DNA of 22,005 nucleotides from Udaeobacter sp046731855 (GCA_046731855.1 JBKPLX010000194.1:1-22005), one strand, 5' to 3'; shown: positions 13,875 through 21,405, numbered from the stretch's first letter. Numbers and translations are program-made. Notes: a model not told the origin generated them from the letters alone.

Positions 13875-15884
13875 ATGGACTGCAGCGGAGTTTTTCCGCA
13901 AGACGCCATTGATTTTCCCCGTAGTTTAAGGAAACTGCTCCCCGGCATGCAGCACGTTACTGCGTTCTCAAGTCCGCAAACGGTCCCCGCTGCGCCCGCA
14001 GCCGCGCGAAAGCAGGGTTTGTGGATTTTGGACAGTTGGCGGGACCTGGTCCTCTACGTCTGCACTCCGCTGCTGATCGTACCGATTTTTCTCGTGGCAC
14101 AGGCGCGTTGGAGCGCGCAGGACATTTACCTGTTCGTCGCCGCGTTTGGCGCAATGGGCCACCACCTGCCAGGAATGATTCGCGCCTACGGCGATCGCGC
14201 GTTATTCCAGCGCTTCAAGTGGCGTTTCATTTTTGCGCCGGTCTTTTTGGTGGTCGTCTGCGCCGCCTTTTCCATTTGGGATCTTAAAGGCATTGTGCTT
14301 GTCGCCTTTGTTTGGGGCGTTTGGCACGGCATGATGCAGACCTACGGGTTCTGCCGTATTTACGACGCGAAAGTCGGTTCGTTCGCAGAGGTAACGCGCC
14401 GTTTGGATTTCGCATTGTGCGGGATCTGGTTCGCCACGGCCGTACTGCTCTCGCCACAGCGAATGACCGATACACTCGAAACTTATTATTCCGCCGGTGG
14501 ACCTTTCATCCCGCCTGCGCTTCTCCGCACTGCGCAGCAAGGGTTGTTTGCGGTGGCGCTCGCAGTCGCGGGATTGTTCCTTGTAAATTACGTCTGGTCG
14601 TGGGTGCGCGGGCAGCGGCCAAGCCCGGTGAAACTCGTGCTTCTCATCACAAGCATATCATTTTGGTGGTACTGCAATAATATCGTGGCCAGCGTTCTCG
14701 TCGGCATTGCCTTGTTCGAAGTCTTTCACGATGTCCAGTATCTCTCGCTGGTTTGGATTTATAATCGCAAACGCGTCGAGTCAGACAGCTCGATTGGCGG
14801 GTTTATGCGTTTTGTGTTCCGGCGCAGTGGTTCGCTGATTGGTCTGTATATCGGCTTAATCTTCGCCTATGGAGCGTTTGGCTATTTCAAGCCGGGTGTC
14901 GGCGTCGAGTCAGTCAAGAGCGTGCTCGCCGGTGTGGTGACGGCGTCGGCGTTGCTGCATTTTTATTATGACGGATTCATTTGGAAGGTGCGCGAGAAAT
15001 CTACTCGGCAATCTCTCGGGATCAGTGGCGGCACAGCAGATGTTTCGACGAAAGGTTTTCTCCCAGGCTGGGCGTTGCACGGAGCGAAGTGGGTAGGCGT
15101 TTTCGTCATTCCGCTAGGAGCGCTCTGGCTTGGACAGACACACACGGCCCGGAGCGAGCTCGATCGCGTTGCCATGATTGCGGCCGATCTTCCGACCAGT
15201 TCCCGGGCTCATCTTAATCACGCCTCCGCTTTGCAGGATGCCGGCCGAGTTGATGAAGCAGCTGAGGCATTTTCCAAGTCGCTGCATTTAAATCCCGATT
15301 CCGCGAAGGCGCATGTGGGTCTCGGGACCATTCTAACCGGCAAGGGAGAACTGGACGAGGCGCACAAGCATTATGAAACAGCGCTCAAGATGGACCCAGG
15401 CAATGCCGAGTACCACTCAGGTTATGCTTATCTTCTTGAGCAACTAGGCCACGATGACCAGGCCGCTGCGGAATGCCAAGCCGCGGTCCGGTTGGCCCCG
15501 AAATCTGCGCAGGCCCATCATAGCTACGGTGCCTTTCTGGAAAAACACGGCAAACTGGACGAGGCCACTGTGCAGTACCGAGAGGCGGTCCGCGCTGATC
15601 CTGATTATGTCGATGCTCAAATAGATCTTGGAACCGCGCTCTTGGCAGCAGGCGACTTGCCAGGAGCGAAGAAGCATCTTCAAGCGGCATCCAAGCTCGA
15701 TCCAAAGCTCGCCCAACCGCATAATTACCTCGGAAAAGTTTTCATGAGCGAAGGCAACATTCCGAGCGCGATTGCGCAATTTGAAGAAGCGCTTCGTCTG
15801 CATCCAGACTTCCCGGAAGCCGAGGAAAACTTGCGCATCGCCAAGGGCAGTGACAGCGGCTCTCTGACGCTATCGCCCAGATAG
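13875..15884 (+). CDS. Polytopic membrane protein with intramembrane histidines and C-terminal TPRs
   Basis: The 669-residue product has about eight to nine membrane segments between residues 55 and 420, then about six TPRs (443-646, e.g. EAFSKSLHLNPDSAKAHVGL and HYETALKMDPGNAEYHSGYA). Histidines lie in striking contexts: GHHLPGMIRAYGD (96-97), VWHGMMQTYGF (151), FEVFHDVQYLSLVW (285), LLHFYYDGFIWKVRE (362). This spacing recalls membrane enzymes that hold iron or haem with histidines in the membrane, such as Brp/Blh carotenoid cleavage proteins, but I cannot assign it to that family. TPR tails usually mediate protein contacts. ATG at 13875 gives the longest form; ATG at 13947 (MQHVTAFSS) is also possible and would drop 24 poorly structured residues. 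The gene is monocistronic here. Confidence 0.8.
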   Translation: MDCSGVFPQDAIDFPRSLRKLLPGMQHVTAFSSPQTVPAAPAAARKQGLWILDSWRDLVLYVCTPLLIVPIFLVAQARWSAQDIYLFVAAFGAMGHHLPGMIRAYGDRALFQRFKWRFIFAPVFLVVVCAAFSIWDLKGIVLVAFVWGVWHGMMQTYGFCRIYDAKVGSFAEVTRRLDFALCGIWFATAVLLSPQRMTDTLETYYSAGGPFIPPALLRTAQQGLFAVALAVAGLFLVNYVWSWVRGQRPSPVKLVLLITSISFWWYCNNIVASVLVGIALFEVFHDVQYLSLVWIYNRKRVESDSSIGGFMRFVFRRSGSLIGLYIGLIFAYGAFGYFKPGVGVESVKSVLAGVVTASALLHFYYDGFIWKVREKSTRQSLGISGGTADVSTKGFLPGWALHGAKWVGVFVIPLGALWLGQTHTARSELDRVAMIAADLPTSSRAHLNHASALQDAGRVDEAAEAFSKSLHLNPDSAKAHVGLGTILTGKGELDEAHKHYETALKMDPGNAEYHSGYAYLLEQLGHDDQAAAECQAAVRLAPKSAQAHHSYGAFLEKHGKLDEATVQYREAVRADPDYVDAQIDLGTALLAAGDLPGAKKHLQAASKLDPKLAQPHNYLGKVFMSEGNIPSAIAQFEEALRLHPDFPEAEENLRIAKGSDSGSLTLSPR

Positions 15885-15927
15885 AATTCTTTGCCCAGCG
15901 ACTGGCGCGGTTTCACAAATAGGGGAA

Positions 15928-15950
15928 GGCCCGCACAGCCGTGGCTACAG
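15928..15950 (-). repeat. Interspersed TGTAG-type repeat, single arm (copy C)
   Basis: On the minus strand from 15950 it reads CTGTAGCCACGGCTGTGCGG, close to the left arm of copy A (TGTAGCCACGG...). It lies 43 bases beyond the stop of the plus-strand TPR membrane protein. No facing partner arm is clear. Confidence 0.5.
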
Positions 15951-16006
15951 CGAGCACAGGAATATTTAGTTTACTCTGAAGCCGTGCCTAGAAAGAGTGA
16001 CGACAA

Positions 16007-16444
16007 TCACCGTGGCGGCCGTGACAAGTAGTCATCGAATCGCCCGTCCTGAATCTCTGAAAGCAGCTGACGAAACGGCTCGCGACTGATCATGCATCCG
16101 CGCGCGACTTCAACGGGATCATTGAGACGCGCCAAGGAATCAAAGATCTTTTGATACGCGGCACGATCGCAGCGGCGCAGGCCAACCAAGATGTAAAGCT
16201 TGCCTGCCGGCGTCGCCTGGACGAGCGCAGCTTGTAACTGCTGCGAAGCATCGAACTGTTGTAAAACTGCGCGCAAATTCCGTTCGCCCTCGGACATTAG
16301 CCCGGCAACGCCAACGCCTCCAAACGCGAACGATTTTGCCGCGGCAAGATCACGCACCCCGGAATTCTGGGACGCAGCTGCCAAGGCGAAACCAAATTGC
16401 GCCAACGTAATGCTGGCGATGAATATGATAGCAAGTGTTTTCAT
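16007..16444 (-). CDS. Small secreted protein of unknown function, probable cassette-borne gene
   Basis: The 145-residue product begins with a clear signal peptide (MKTLAIIFIASITLAQFGFA, cut probably after ALAA). The rest is mostly helical: AVLQQFDASQQLQAALVQAT, PAGKLYILVGLRRCDRAAYQ, VARGCMISREPFRQLLSEIQ. The segment TPAGKLYILVGLR resembles a HEAT-like pattern I have seen in unassigned secreted proteins; two cysteines (Cys in GLRRCDR and in ARGCM) could form a disulfide. I cannot name a function. The ATG comes 10 bases after the GTTAGGC core of the attC-like site, a usual place for the start of a gene in the next integron cassette. No attC is seen after its stop TGA, so it is either the last, worn cassette or the flanking chromosomal gene. 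Confidence 0.7.
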   Translation of the reverse strand: MKTLAIIFIASITLAQFGFALAAASQNSGVRDLAAAKSFAFGGVGVAGLMSEGERNLRAVLQQFDASQQLQAALVQATPAGKLYILVGLRRCDRAAYQKIFDSLARLNDPVEVARGCMISREPFRQLLSEIQDGRFDDYLSRPPR

Positions 16445-16454
16445 ATCGCAACGG

Positions 16455-16580
16455 GCCTAACGAGAAGGAGCTCAGCCGCCGCTCCGGGCGCGAGGCTGAG
16501 CTACAGTTGAGAGTGCACTAATCAAAATCGATATCGACGCGCAACGCCAACGGGCCGTTGGCTGCAGCGGCTGGTTAGAT
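16455..16580 (-). other. attC-like integron recombination site (about 126 bp)
   Basis: Read on the minus strand, the site begins with ATCTAAC (16580-16574), fitting the inverse core RYYYAAC, and ends with GTTAGGC (16461-16455), fitting the core GTTRRRY. Next to the first is AGCCGC, and near the second GCGGCT, its complement. Inside are two further hairpins: CCAACGG/CCGTTGG (16547-16561) and AGCTCAGCC/GGCTGAGCT (16469-16477 with 16494-16502). Length and layout are like the long attC sites of chromosomal integrons. No integrase gene is in the window. Confidence 0.7.
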
Positions 16581-16847
16581 GGTTTTCGTTCAAATCTCTC
16601 TGACTTTCTCGACGAACTCCGGTCAATCCAAATGGTATCCGACGTGTGGCTGCTACCAGTGCCGGTCTGGCTGACGACAAGCTCAAGGTGTCCATACTCA
16701 CCGATGCCTTCGACTCGGAATGTCTTCCCCACGGCGGACTCGAAGACCCGAGGTGTGCCGATGCCTGCGCGATCATCCAGATCGGGCGGAATACGAGTGA
16801 CGCGGACTATGTCGCCTCTCCGAATCTCGCGCGGCTTCACCATCTAA
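16461..16847 (-). mobile_element. Probable integron gene cassette (about 387 bp)
   Basis: Its bounds are the G/TT cut points of two core sites in the same direction: GTTAGAT (16848-16842) and GTTAGGC (16461-16455). It holds one small gene starting within the first core and the attC-like site at its end, the usual cassette plan. In addition, CTGGTTAGATGG (16571-16582) is repeated perfectly in inverted form at 16840-16851 around the gene. Confidence 0.6.
16472..16843 (-). CDS. Cassette-borne small beta-rich protein, frameshifted into attC
   Basis: The reading frame gives 123 residues, but only about 70 look native: MVKPREIRRGDIVRVTRIPP, VFESAVGKTFRVEGIGEYGH, LELVVSQTG, SDTIWI. This is a small SH3-like, beta-rich pattern; I cannot assign a function. 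After DTIWI the wording turns to Ser/Arg-rich sequence and the frame runs through the attC-like site (PSNQPLQPTARW...), stopping inside it. Adding one base between 16622 and 16623 gives DTIWIEPEFVEKVREI and a TGA at 16592-16590, ten bases before the attC. So the gene most likely ended there (about 85 residues) and lost one base. The ATG overlaps the core site GTTAGATG, which is common in cassettes. Confidence 0.65.
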   Translation of the reverse strand: MVKPREIRRGDIVRVTRIPPDLDDRAGIGTPRVFESAVGKTFRVEGIGEYGHLELVVSQTGTGSSHTSDTIWIDRSSSRKSERFERKPSNQPLQPTARWRCASISILISALSTVAQPRARSGG

Positions 16848-16898
16848 CCAGAATTAGACGAACATTCGCTTTAAAAGGCGAACAGTTTTTCGTCTAAC
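16842..16898 (-). other. Palindromic core-site region upstream of the cassette (degenerate attC- or attI-like)
   Basis: On the minus strand GTTAGAC (16898-16892) and GTTAGAT (16848-16842) are two GTTRRRY cores in the same direction, 50 bases apart. Between them TTAGACGAA (16854-16862, plus) pairs perfectly with TTCGTCTAA (16889-16897), and TTCGC (16865-16869) with GCGAA (16878-16882). The length of 57 bp is like that of short attC sites, but a proper RYYYAAC partner for GTTAGAT is missing. Confidence 0.45.
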
Positions 16899-16942
16899 GC
16901 GAATGACGTACCGCAGAGACGTTGCCGCTCAAATAATCTTTA

Positions 16943-16962
16943 CGCCACAGACGCCGCTACAG
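16943..16962 (-). repeat. Interspersed TGTAG-type repeat, single arm (copy F)
   Basis: On the minus strand from 16962: CTGTAGCGGCGTCTGTGGCG, one base shorter than the left arm of copy B and otherwise nearly the same. It starts 10 bases after the stop of the SurA-like gene. Confidence 0.5.
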
Positions 16963-16971
16963 CGTCAAACA

Positions 16972-17961
16972 TCAGAACGTCTTGATATAAGCCTTCTGGC
17001 GCAGACTGGCGATCCAGCGTTCCTGAATTTGCTGCGCTTCGTCCTGAATCAGTTTTTTCTCGATATCACCTCGCGCTTCAGCGAGTGATTTAGTCGTGCC
17101 GCCGCGTTTGTCCTCCACCTTCAAGATGTAGTAATTGCCAGCGTAATCGATGATATTACTGATTCTGCCGACAGGCATGTTGAAAGCGAATTTTTCCAGC
17201 GGGGCAGCCAGAGTGTTGCGCTGGATCCAGCCCCAATCGCCGCCGGTCTCTTTTGTGCTGTCCTCAGAATAAATCTGTGCTGTTTGTTCAAATTCGGCGC
17301 CGGCGGCCAGTTTCCCGAGCACTTCTTCAACCAGCGACTTTTGTGCCTGGGCGTTCCCGGTGTCCTTTTGCCCCGAAATCATGATCATTCGCAACTTGAT
17401 CTCTTCCTTGCTTGTAAACAGGTCGCGATGCTTCCTGTAAAAATCCTCAATCTTGGTCGGCGAGATAATGTAGTTGGTCTTAACGTTGTGGCCGCGCATC
17501 GCCTGGACGATTATCCTTTCCATCTCCTTTTCCTTGAACTCCCCCAGCGAGTAATTCTGCGCCTCGAGCGTCTTGACAAAGGTATTGCGATCACCGCCAA
17601 AGCTCTCCCTGATGATGTCGTGTACTCGCTGATCGACAATGTGATCCGGAATTTGATAGCTTTCCTTTTTGAACGCCTGGATGATAAGCCGTCGGTCGAT
17701 CAGATCTTTCAGGGCAAACTGGCGGGCTTCTTTCAGCTTGTTTTCCAGGTCCTGACCGGTGAATTGTGACCGCAACAGTTTTTCGCGCGGCGCGGACAAC
17801 TGCCGCACTTGTGAGTACGTGATGACGTCGCCATTCACAATCGCAGCGATGCCGTCTACCACCTGAGCCTCCTGGGCGAATGCGCCGCAACAAATGGGCA
17901 ATAAAGTAAGCGCACAGACCGCCGCTGCGACGGCGGTAAAGGGGTGCACGAAGGTTCTCAT
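16972..17961 (-). CDS. SurA-like periplasmic chaperone / PpiC-type peptidyl-prolyl isomerase
   Basis: The 329-residue product starts with a signal peptide (residues 1-29, ending CCGAFAQ). VVDGIAAIVNGDVITYSQV (34-52) is the hallmark start of the SurA N-terminal domain, and the helical part runs to about residue 170 (DLIDRRLIIQAFKKESYQIP). One parvulin domain follows, about 182-285 (KEEIKLRMIMISG, FEQTAQIYSEDSTKETGGDWGW, APLEKFAFNMPVGRISNIID, NYYILKVEDKR). SurA of E. coli is about 430 residues with two parvulin domains; here there is one, then a helical tail. It should fold outer-membrane proteins in the periplasm. Its ATG overlaps the mfd stop as ATGA, so it is translated together with mfd, an uncommon pairing. 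Confidence 0.88.
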   Translation of the reverse strand: MRTFVHPFTAVAAAVCALTLLPICCGAFAQEAQVVDGIAAIVNGDVITYSQVRQLSAPREKLLRSQFTGQDLENKLKEARQFALKDLIDRRLIIQAFKKESYQIPDHIVDQRVHDIIRESFGGDRNTFVKTLEAQNYSLGEFKEKEMERIIVQAMRGHNVKTNYIISPTKIEDFYRKHRDLFTSKEEIKLRMIMISGQKDTGNAQAQKSLVEEVLGKLAAGAEFEQTAQIYSEDSTKETGGDWGWIQRNTLAAPLEKFAFNMPVGRISNIIDYAGNYYILKVEDKRGGTTKSLAEARGDIEKKLIQDEAQQIQERWIASLRQKAYIKTF

Positions 17962-20900
17962 AATTTCTCTATCAGTTCCAGAATCTCCCTGAGATGCTGT
18001 TCGATTTCGGCTCCAACTAAACGAGGGAATTTGCCCGCGACAAGTATAAAATCCCCCCGCCGGGTCAGCATCAATTTGCGTTCACGCACCTCAACGCGGT
18101 TTATCCCTGATTTTGCCGCGGCGAGCTTGATTTCGATGAGGCCAAACAAATTGTCAACCGGCGCCGGGAATGGCCCAAAGCGGTCTCGCCAGATGCGCCC
18201 CAGACGCTGCAATTGCTCGCGCGTGGCGACTTCTGCAACGTCGCGGTACGCCCGGATACGCAAGCTGGGGTCGCTGACGTAAGTGATTGGAATAAAGGCT
18301 GGGATCTTCTCAAGGAGTGACGGCTTCCGAGCCGTCACATCTAGTCTGACCGCTGGGAAGCCGTCGTTCCTTGAACTTACGAACTCCGCTTCGTTTGTGG
18401 CGACAAAATCAAGTTTTAGATCGACATCGAGGCGAAAGCGCGGCTTTTCACCTTTGAGTTGTGTCACTGCCTGTTTGAGCAACTGACAATACAAATCGAA
18501 GCCGATCGCAACGATGTGGCCACTTTGAGCGGTGCCCAGTATGCTGCCGGCCCCGCGAATCTCTAGGTCGCGCATTGCGATGCGAAAACCGGCCCCGAGC
18601 GAGCTGTACTGCTTGATGGCACTGATCCGCTTGCGCGCTGCGCCCACTGTCATCATCTCGCGCGGGAGCAGCAGATAAGCGTAAGCCTTGTGCTCCGCCC
18701 GCCCGACGCGTCCACGCAATTGATACAAGTCGGCGAGACCAAATTGGTCCGCCCGATCGATGATGATGGTGTTTGCGTTCGGGATATCGAGACCGCTTTC
18801 AATGATCGTCGTGCAAACGAGCACGTCGGTTTTCCCAGCAATAAACCGCGCCATGACGCCTTCCAGTTCGTCGGCATCCATCTGCCCGTGCCCGATCTCA
18901 ACCCTCGCTTGCGGACAAAGATCGACCACCCGATCGCGCACCCGCTCGATGGTCGCTATGCGATTGTGCAGAAAGAATATCTGACCCTGCCGTTCGAGCT
19001 CGCGATCAATCGCAGCGCGAATGAGCCGCTCATCGTAAGCCGATATCACTGTTTCCACGGGCAGGCGGTTGAGCGGCGGAGTCTCGATGGTGGACATATC
19101 TTTTACGCCCACAAGCGACAGATACAGGGTGCGCGGAATCGGGGTGGCCGACAGTGTCAGCACATCGACCAGTTTGAAAAGCTCTTTGAATTTTTCCTTG
19201 TGCAGCACTCCGAAGCGCTGCTCCTCATCGATCACCACCAGCCCGAGATCTTTGAATACGACGTCGCCGGATATGAGCCGATGAGTCCCAATGACGATAT
19301 CGACGCCGCCTTCCCGCAGAAGGCGTAATACTTTCTTCTGTTCGGATTGAGAACGGAAACGGCTGAGCATTTCAATCCGGACTGGGTAATCGAGCATGCG
19401 CTGCCGGAACACTTCGAAATGTTGCTGAGCGAGGACGGTGGTCGGAGCCAGCACGGCCACTTGTTTTCCGTTCATGACGGCCTTGAACGCAGCGCGCACC
19501 GCCACTTCGGTTTTACCAAAACCAACGTCGCCACAAATCAGGCGGTCCATTGGTCGGGAACGTTCCATGTCGATCTTGGTATCGATGATCGCCTTCATTT
19601 GGTCCGGCGTTTCACGGAACGGAAATGAATGTTCAAATTCGACCTGCCACTTTGTGTCCGGAGCGAACGCGTACCCCGGATGCGTTTCCCGCTGTGCCTG
19701 AACTGCAAGCATCTTCCCGGCGTAATCAAAAATGGAAGCGGCCGCTTTTATTTTGGCGCGCGCCCATCGCCCATCGCCGAGCGAGCTGAGAGGCGGCGAT
19801 TTTTTTCCTGCACCAACGTAGCGGGAAACCAGATACGCCTGCTCGAGGGGAACGTAGAGCCTGGCTTCATCTGCGAACTCGAGAACCAATACTTCCTGCT
19901 CTTCATGCTGGTAGGGACGGATCGCCGAGCCGTCCTGTCCAATGGCCTCCGGCGCGCCCGGCGGTCGCGCCCTACCAATTTTTTGCAGCCCCAGGAATCG
20001 CCCGATGCCGTGCTCGAGGTGTACTACGAGGTCGCTCTCGTTTAGCTCACTGAAATCAATCTGTGTGCGATGGCGCTCCGCGCGATGCAGACGCCGGCGC
20101 GGATGGGTCGCGAATCGTCCAAACAATTCCGCGGCAGAGAGGACGACGAGATTGGCGGCGAGGAAACAAAATCCGTGAGCGAGAGTTCCTTCGACAAAAT
20201 CGATGCTGTCGATGGCGCCCGCCATGATCTCGCGAAAACGCTCAGCCTCGCCTTCGGTCTGAAAATAGATGATGATCTTTGCGTTATTGGCGCGCCATTC
20301 CTGTAAGCGCTCGACAAACTGCGCCCGTTTCGCCTCAGCGAGAACTAGATCGCCGACCGCAAACTCGCCGATTTCGCAATCCTGGAATGCACCGCTGAAA
20401 TCTTCCGGACCAGTTTCAATCCAGCCTTCGCTGATCTGGATTTGCCCACTTGAGATTTCTTCTGGTTCGATATCGATCTTGAGATGATTCGGAGCAACGT
20501 AATCGCGAACGTGGCCGCTCTGGTCTAGCGCTCGCTGTTCGAGGAAGATGTCAACTGACTTCAGGTCGCGCGCTGAAGTTTGAGTATCGATGTCGAACTC
20601 GCGAAGGGATTCGATCTGATCTCCGAAGAATTCCACCCGGAAAGGCATTGGAGCCTGCCACGAATAAAGATCGACAATGCCGCCACGGACGGCGAATTGT
20701 CCACGTGTGGTGACCTGGGCGACGCGTTCATAGCTACTGCCTACAAGTCGTTCAAGCAGGCTTTCCATCTTCGAGGCTGCCCCGCGGTGAATTTGGGTGA
20801 CGGCAGATTCCAGCGCGTCGTGCTTTGGCGCAGCTTGATCGAGACTCGCCCGTGTTGCGACGATGACGTGTCGGCCGGTTCCGCGCTCGATTTGCATAAG

Positions 20901-21260
20901 GACTGCGAGCCGTTCCGCTGCAATTTCCGGATCCGGCAAAACATTCTCCGCCGCTGCAAACTCTGCTTCCGGGAGGAACAGCGCGTCTGGCAACCAGTTA
21001 AGCAAAGTCTCGTAGAACAGTTCCTGAGAATGAACACTGGGGCACAGGATCCAAATCGTGGAATCGCCATCTTGCCGATTATCGAGCGATAGCCAGCGCC
21101 GGTCGTGCGCGATTAGAGCGGCCAGAAATGGCTGTGCTGGTTGGATAACATGCGAGAACTGGACAGGCCACTGAGCGCCTTGTATTGCGCGAAGCTTGCG
21201 CGCGATAGGTTCGCTCGCCGCGACACGTTCCAAAAGCTCTATCCCGATTGGTTTCTCCAC
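17958..21260 (-). CDS. mfd: Transcription-repair coupling factor Mfd
   Basis: Mfd removes RNA polymerase stalled at DNA damage and recruits UvrA. The 1100-residue product (E. coli 1148) shows all main parts. A UvrB-like N-terminus spans about 1-350 (GQFAVRGGIVDLYSWQAPMP, FRVEFFGDQIESLREFD). The RNA-polymerase interaction domain is about 405-490 (LVVHLEHGIGRFLGLQKI, LVLEFADEARLYVPLEQ). The RecG-like translocase holds Walker A GDVGFGKT (577-584), VIDEEQRFGV (676-685), TLSATPIPRTLYLSL (702-716) and QLRGRVGRAEHKAYAYLL. A C-terminal domain ends the protein. About 23 residues in the RID are coded by an inserted palindromic repeat (19909-19977). The start is GTG with no clear ribosome binding site. 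It follows aroF on the same strand with a 139-bp gap, and its TGA overlaps the SurA-like ATG. Confidence 0.96.
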   Translation of the reverse strand: MEKPIGIELLERVAASEPIARKLRAIQGAQWPVQFSHVIQPAQPFLAALIAHDRRWLSLDNRQDGDSTIWILCPSVHSQELFYETLLNWLPDALFLPEAEFAAAENVLPDPEIAAERLAVLMQIERGTGRHVIVATRASLDQAAPKHDALESAVTQIHRGAASKMESLLERLVGSSYERVAQVTTRGQFAVRGGIVDLYSWQAPMPFRVEFFGDQIESLREFDIDTQTSARDLKSVDIFLEQRALDQSGHVRDYVAPNHLKIDIEPEEISSGQIQISEGWIETGPEDFSGAFQDCEIGEFAVGDLVLAEAKRAQFVERLQEWRANNAKIIIYFQTEGEAERFREIMAGAIDSIDFVEGTLAHGFCFLAANLVVLSAAELFGRFATHPRRRLHRAERHRTQIDFSELNESDLVVHLEHGIGRFLGLQKIGRARPPGAPEAIGQDGSAIRPYQHEEQEVLVLEFADEARLYVPLEQAYLVSRYVGAGKKSPPLSSLGDGRWARAKIKAAASIFDYAGKMLAVQAQRETHPGYAFAPDTKWQVEFEHSFPFRETPDQMKAIIDTKIDMERSRPMDRLICGDVGFGKTEVAVRAAFKAVMNGKQVAVLAPTTVLAQQHFEVFRQRMLDYPVRIEMLSRFRSQSEQKKVLRLLREGGVDIVIGTHRLISGDVVFKDLGLVVIDEEQRFGVLHKEKFKELFKLVDVLTLSATPIPRTLYLSLVGVKDMSTIETPPLNRLPVETVISAYDERLIRAAIDRELERQGQIFFLHNRIATIERVRDRVVDLCPQARVEIGHGQMDADELEGVMARFIAGKTDVLVCTTIIESGLDIPNANTIIIDRADQFGLADLYQLRGRVGRAEHKAYAYLLLPREMMTVGAARKRISAIKQYSSLGAGFRIAMRDLEIRGAGSILGTAQSGHIVAIGFDLYCQLLKQAVTQLKGEKPRFRLDVDLKLDFVATNEAEFVSSRNDGFPAVRLDVTARKPSLLEKIPAFIPITYVSDPSLRIRAYRDVAEVATREQLQRLGRIWRDRFGPFPAPVDNLFGLIEIKLAAAKSGINRVEVRERKLMLTRRGDFILVAGKFPRLVGAEIEQHLREILELIEKL
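19909..19977. repeat. 69-bp palindromic element inserted in frame in mfd
   Basis: The ends TGGTAGGG (19909-19916) and CCCTACCA (19970-19977) are perfect inverted repeats, and GACGG/CCGTC (19917-19921 region with 19930-19934) folds within. The length is 69 bases, exactly 23 codons. It codes, on the minus strand, for a Gly/Pro/Ala-rich run (RARPPGAPEAIGQDGSAI) placed between LGLQKI and EEQEVLVLEF of the RID, where Mfd proteins normally have only a short turn. Confidence 0.7.
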
Positions 21261-21289
21261 TGGAGAGTTTACGCCAAATTCCGCGAGAG

Positions 21290-21320
21290 TTGTAGCGTGT
21301 CTCTGCGAACCGCTCTGTAG
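21290..21320. repeat. TGTAG-type repeat remnant (copy G)
   Basis: TTGTAGCGTGTCTCTGCGAA starts at 21290 and CTGTAG ends at 21320. It resembles the arms of the other copies but is less complete. It lies in the gap between aroF and mfd. Confidence 0.3.
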
Positions 21321-21342
21321 TTATGCGAGGGAATAGCGGTTT

Positions 21343-21405
21343 TTGTAGCGGCGGCGCCGTGACGCTTACGCGGCAGACGCATCGACACCAGCAAAGCGGC
21401 TACAA
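21343..21405. repeat. Interspersed TGTAG-type inverted-repeat element, copy D
   Basis: The left arm is TTGTAGCGGCGGCGCCGTGA from 21343. The right arm ends GCGGCTACAA at 21405, whose complement is TTGTAGCCGC. The right end supplies the TAG stop codon of aroF (21402-21400). Confidence 0.6.

Noticed and set aside
16472..16580. PSNQPLQPTA... tail as a true protein domain
   Set aside because: It is the translation of the attC-like site after a one-base frameshift; the restored frame stops before it.
18690..19328. Long open frame on the plus strand opposite mfd (212 residues)
   Set aside because: It mirrors the conserved helicase region of mfd and shows no protein-like motifs. The same applies to long frames opposite the ATP-citrate-lyase-like genes and to the alternate frame within the permease gene (10782-11417).
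21308..21344. AACCGCT/AGCGGTT hairpin followed by Ts as a plus-strand terminator
   Set aside because: No plus-strand gene lies upstream, the loop is 20 bases, and the Ts belong to repeat copy D.
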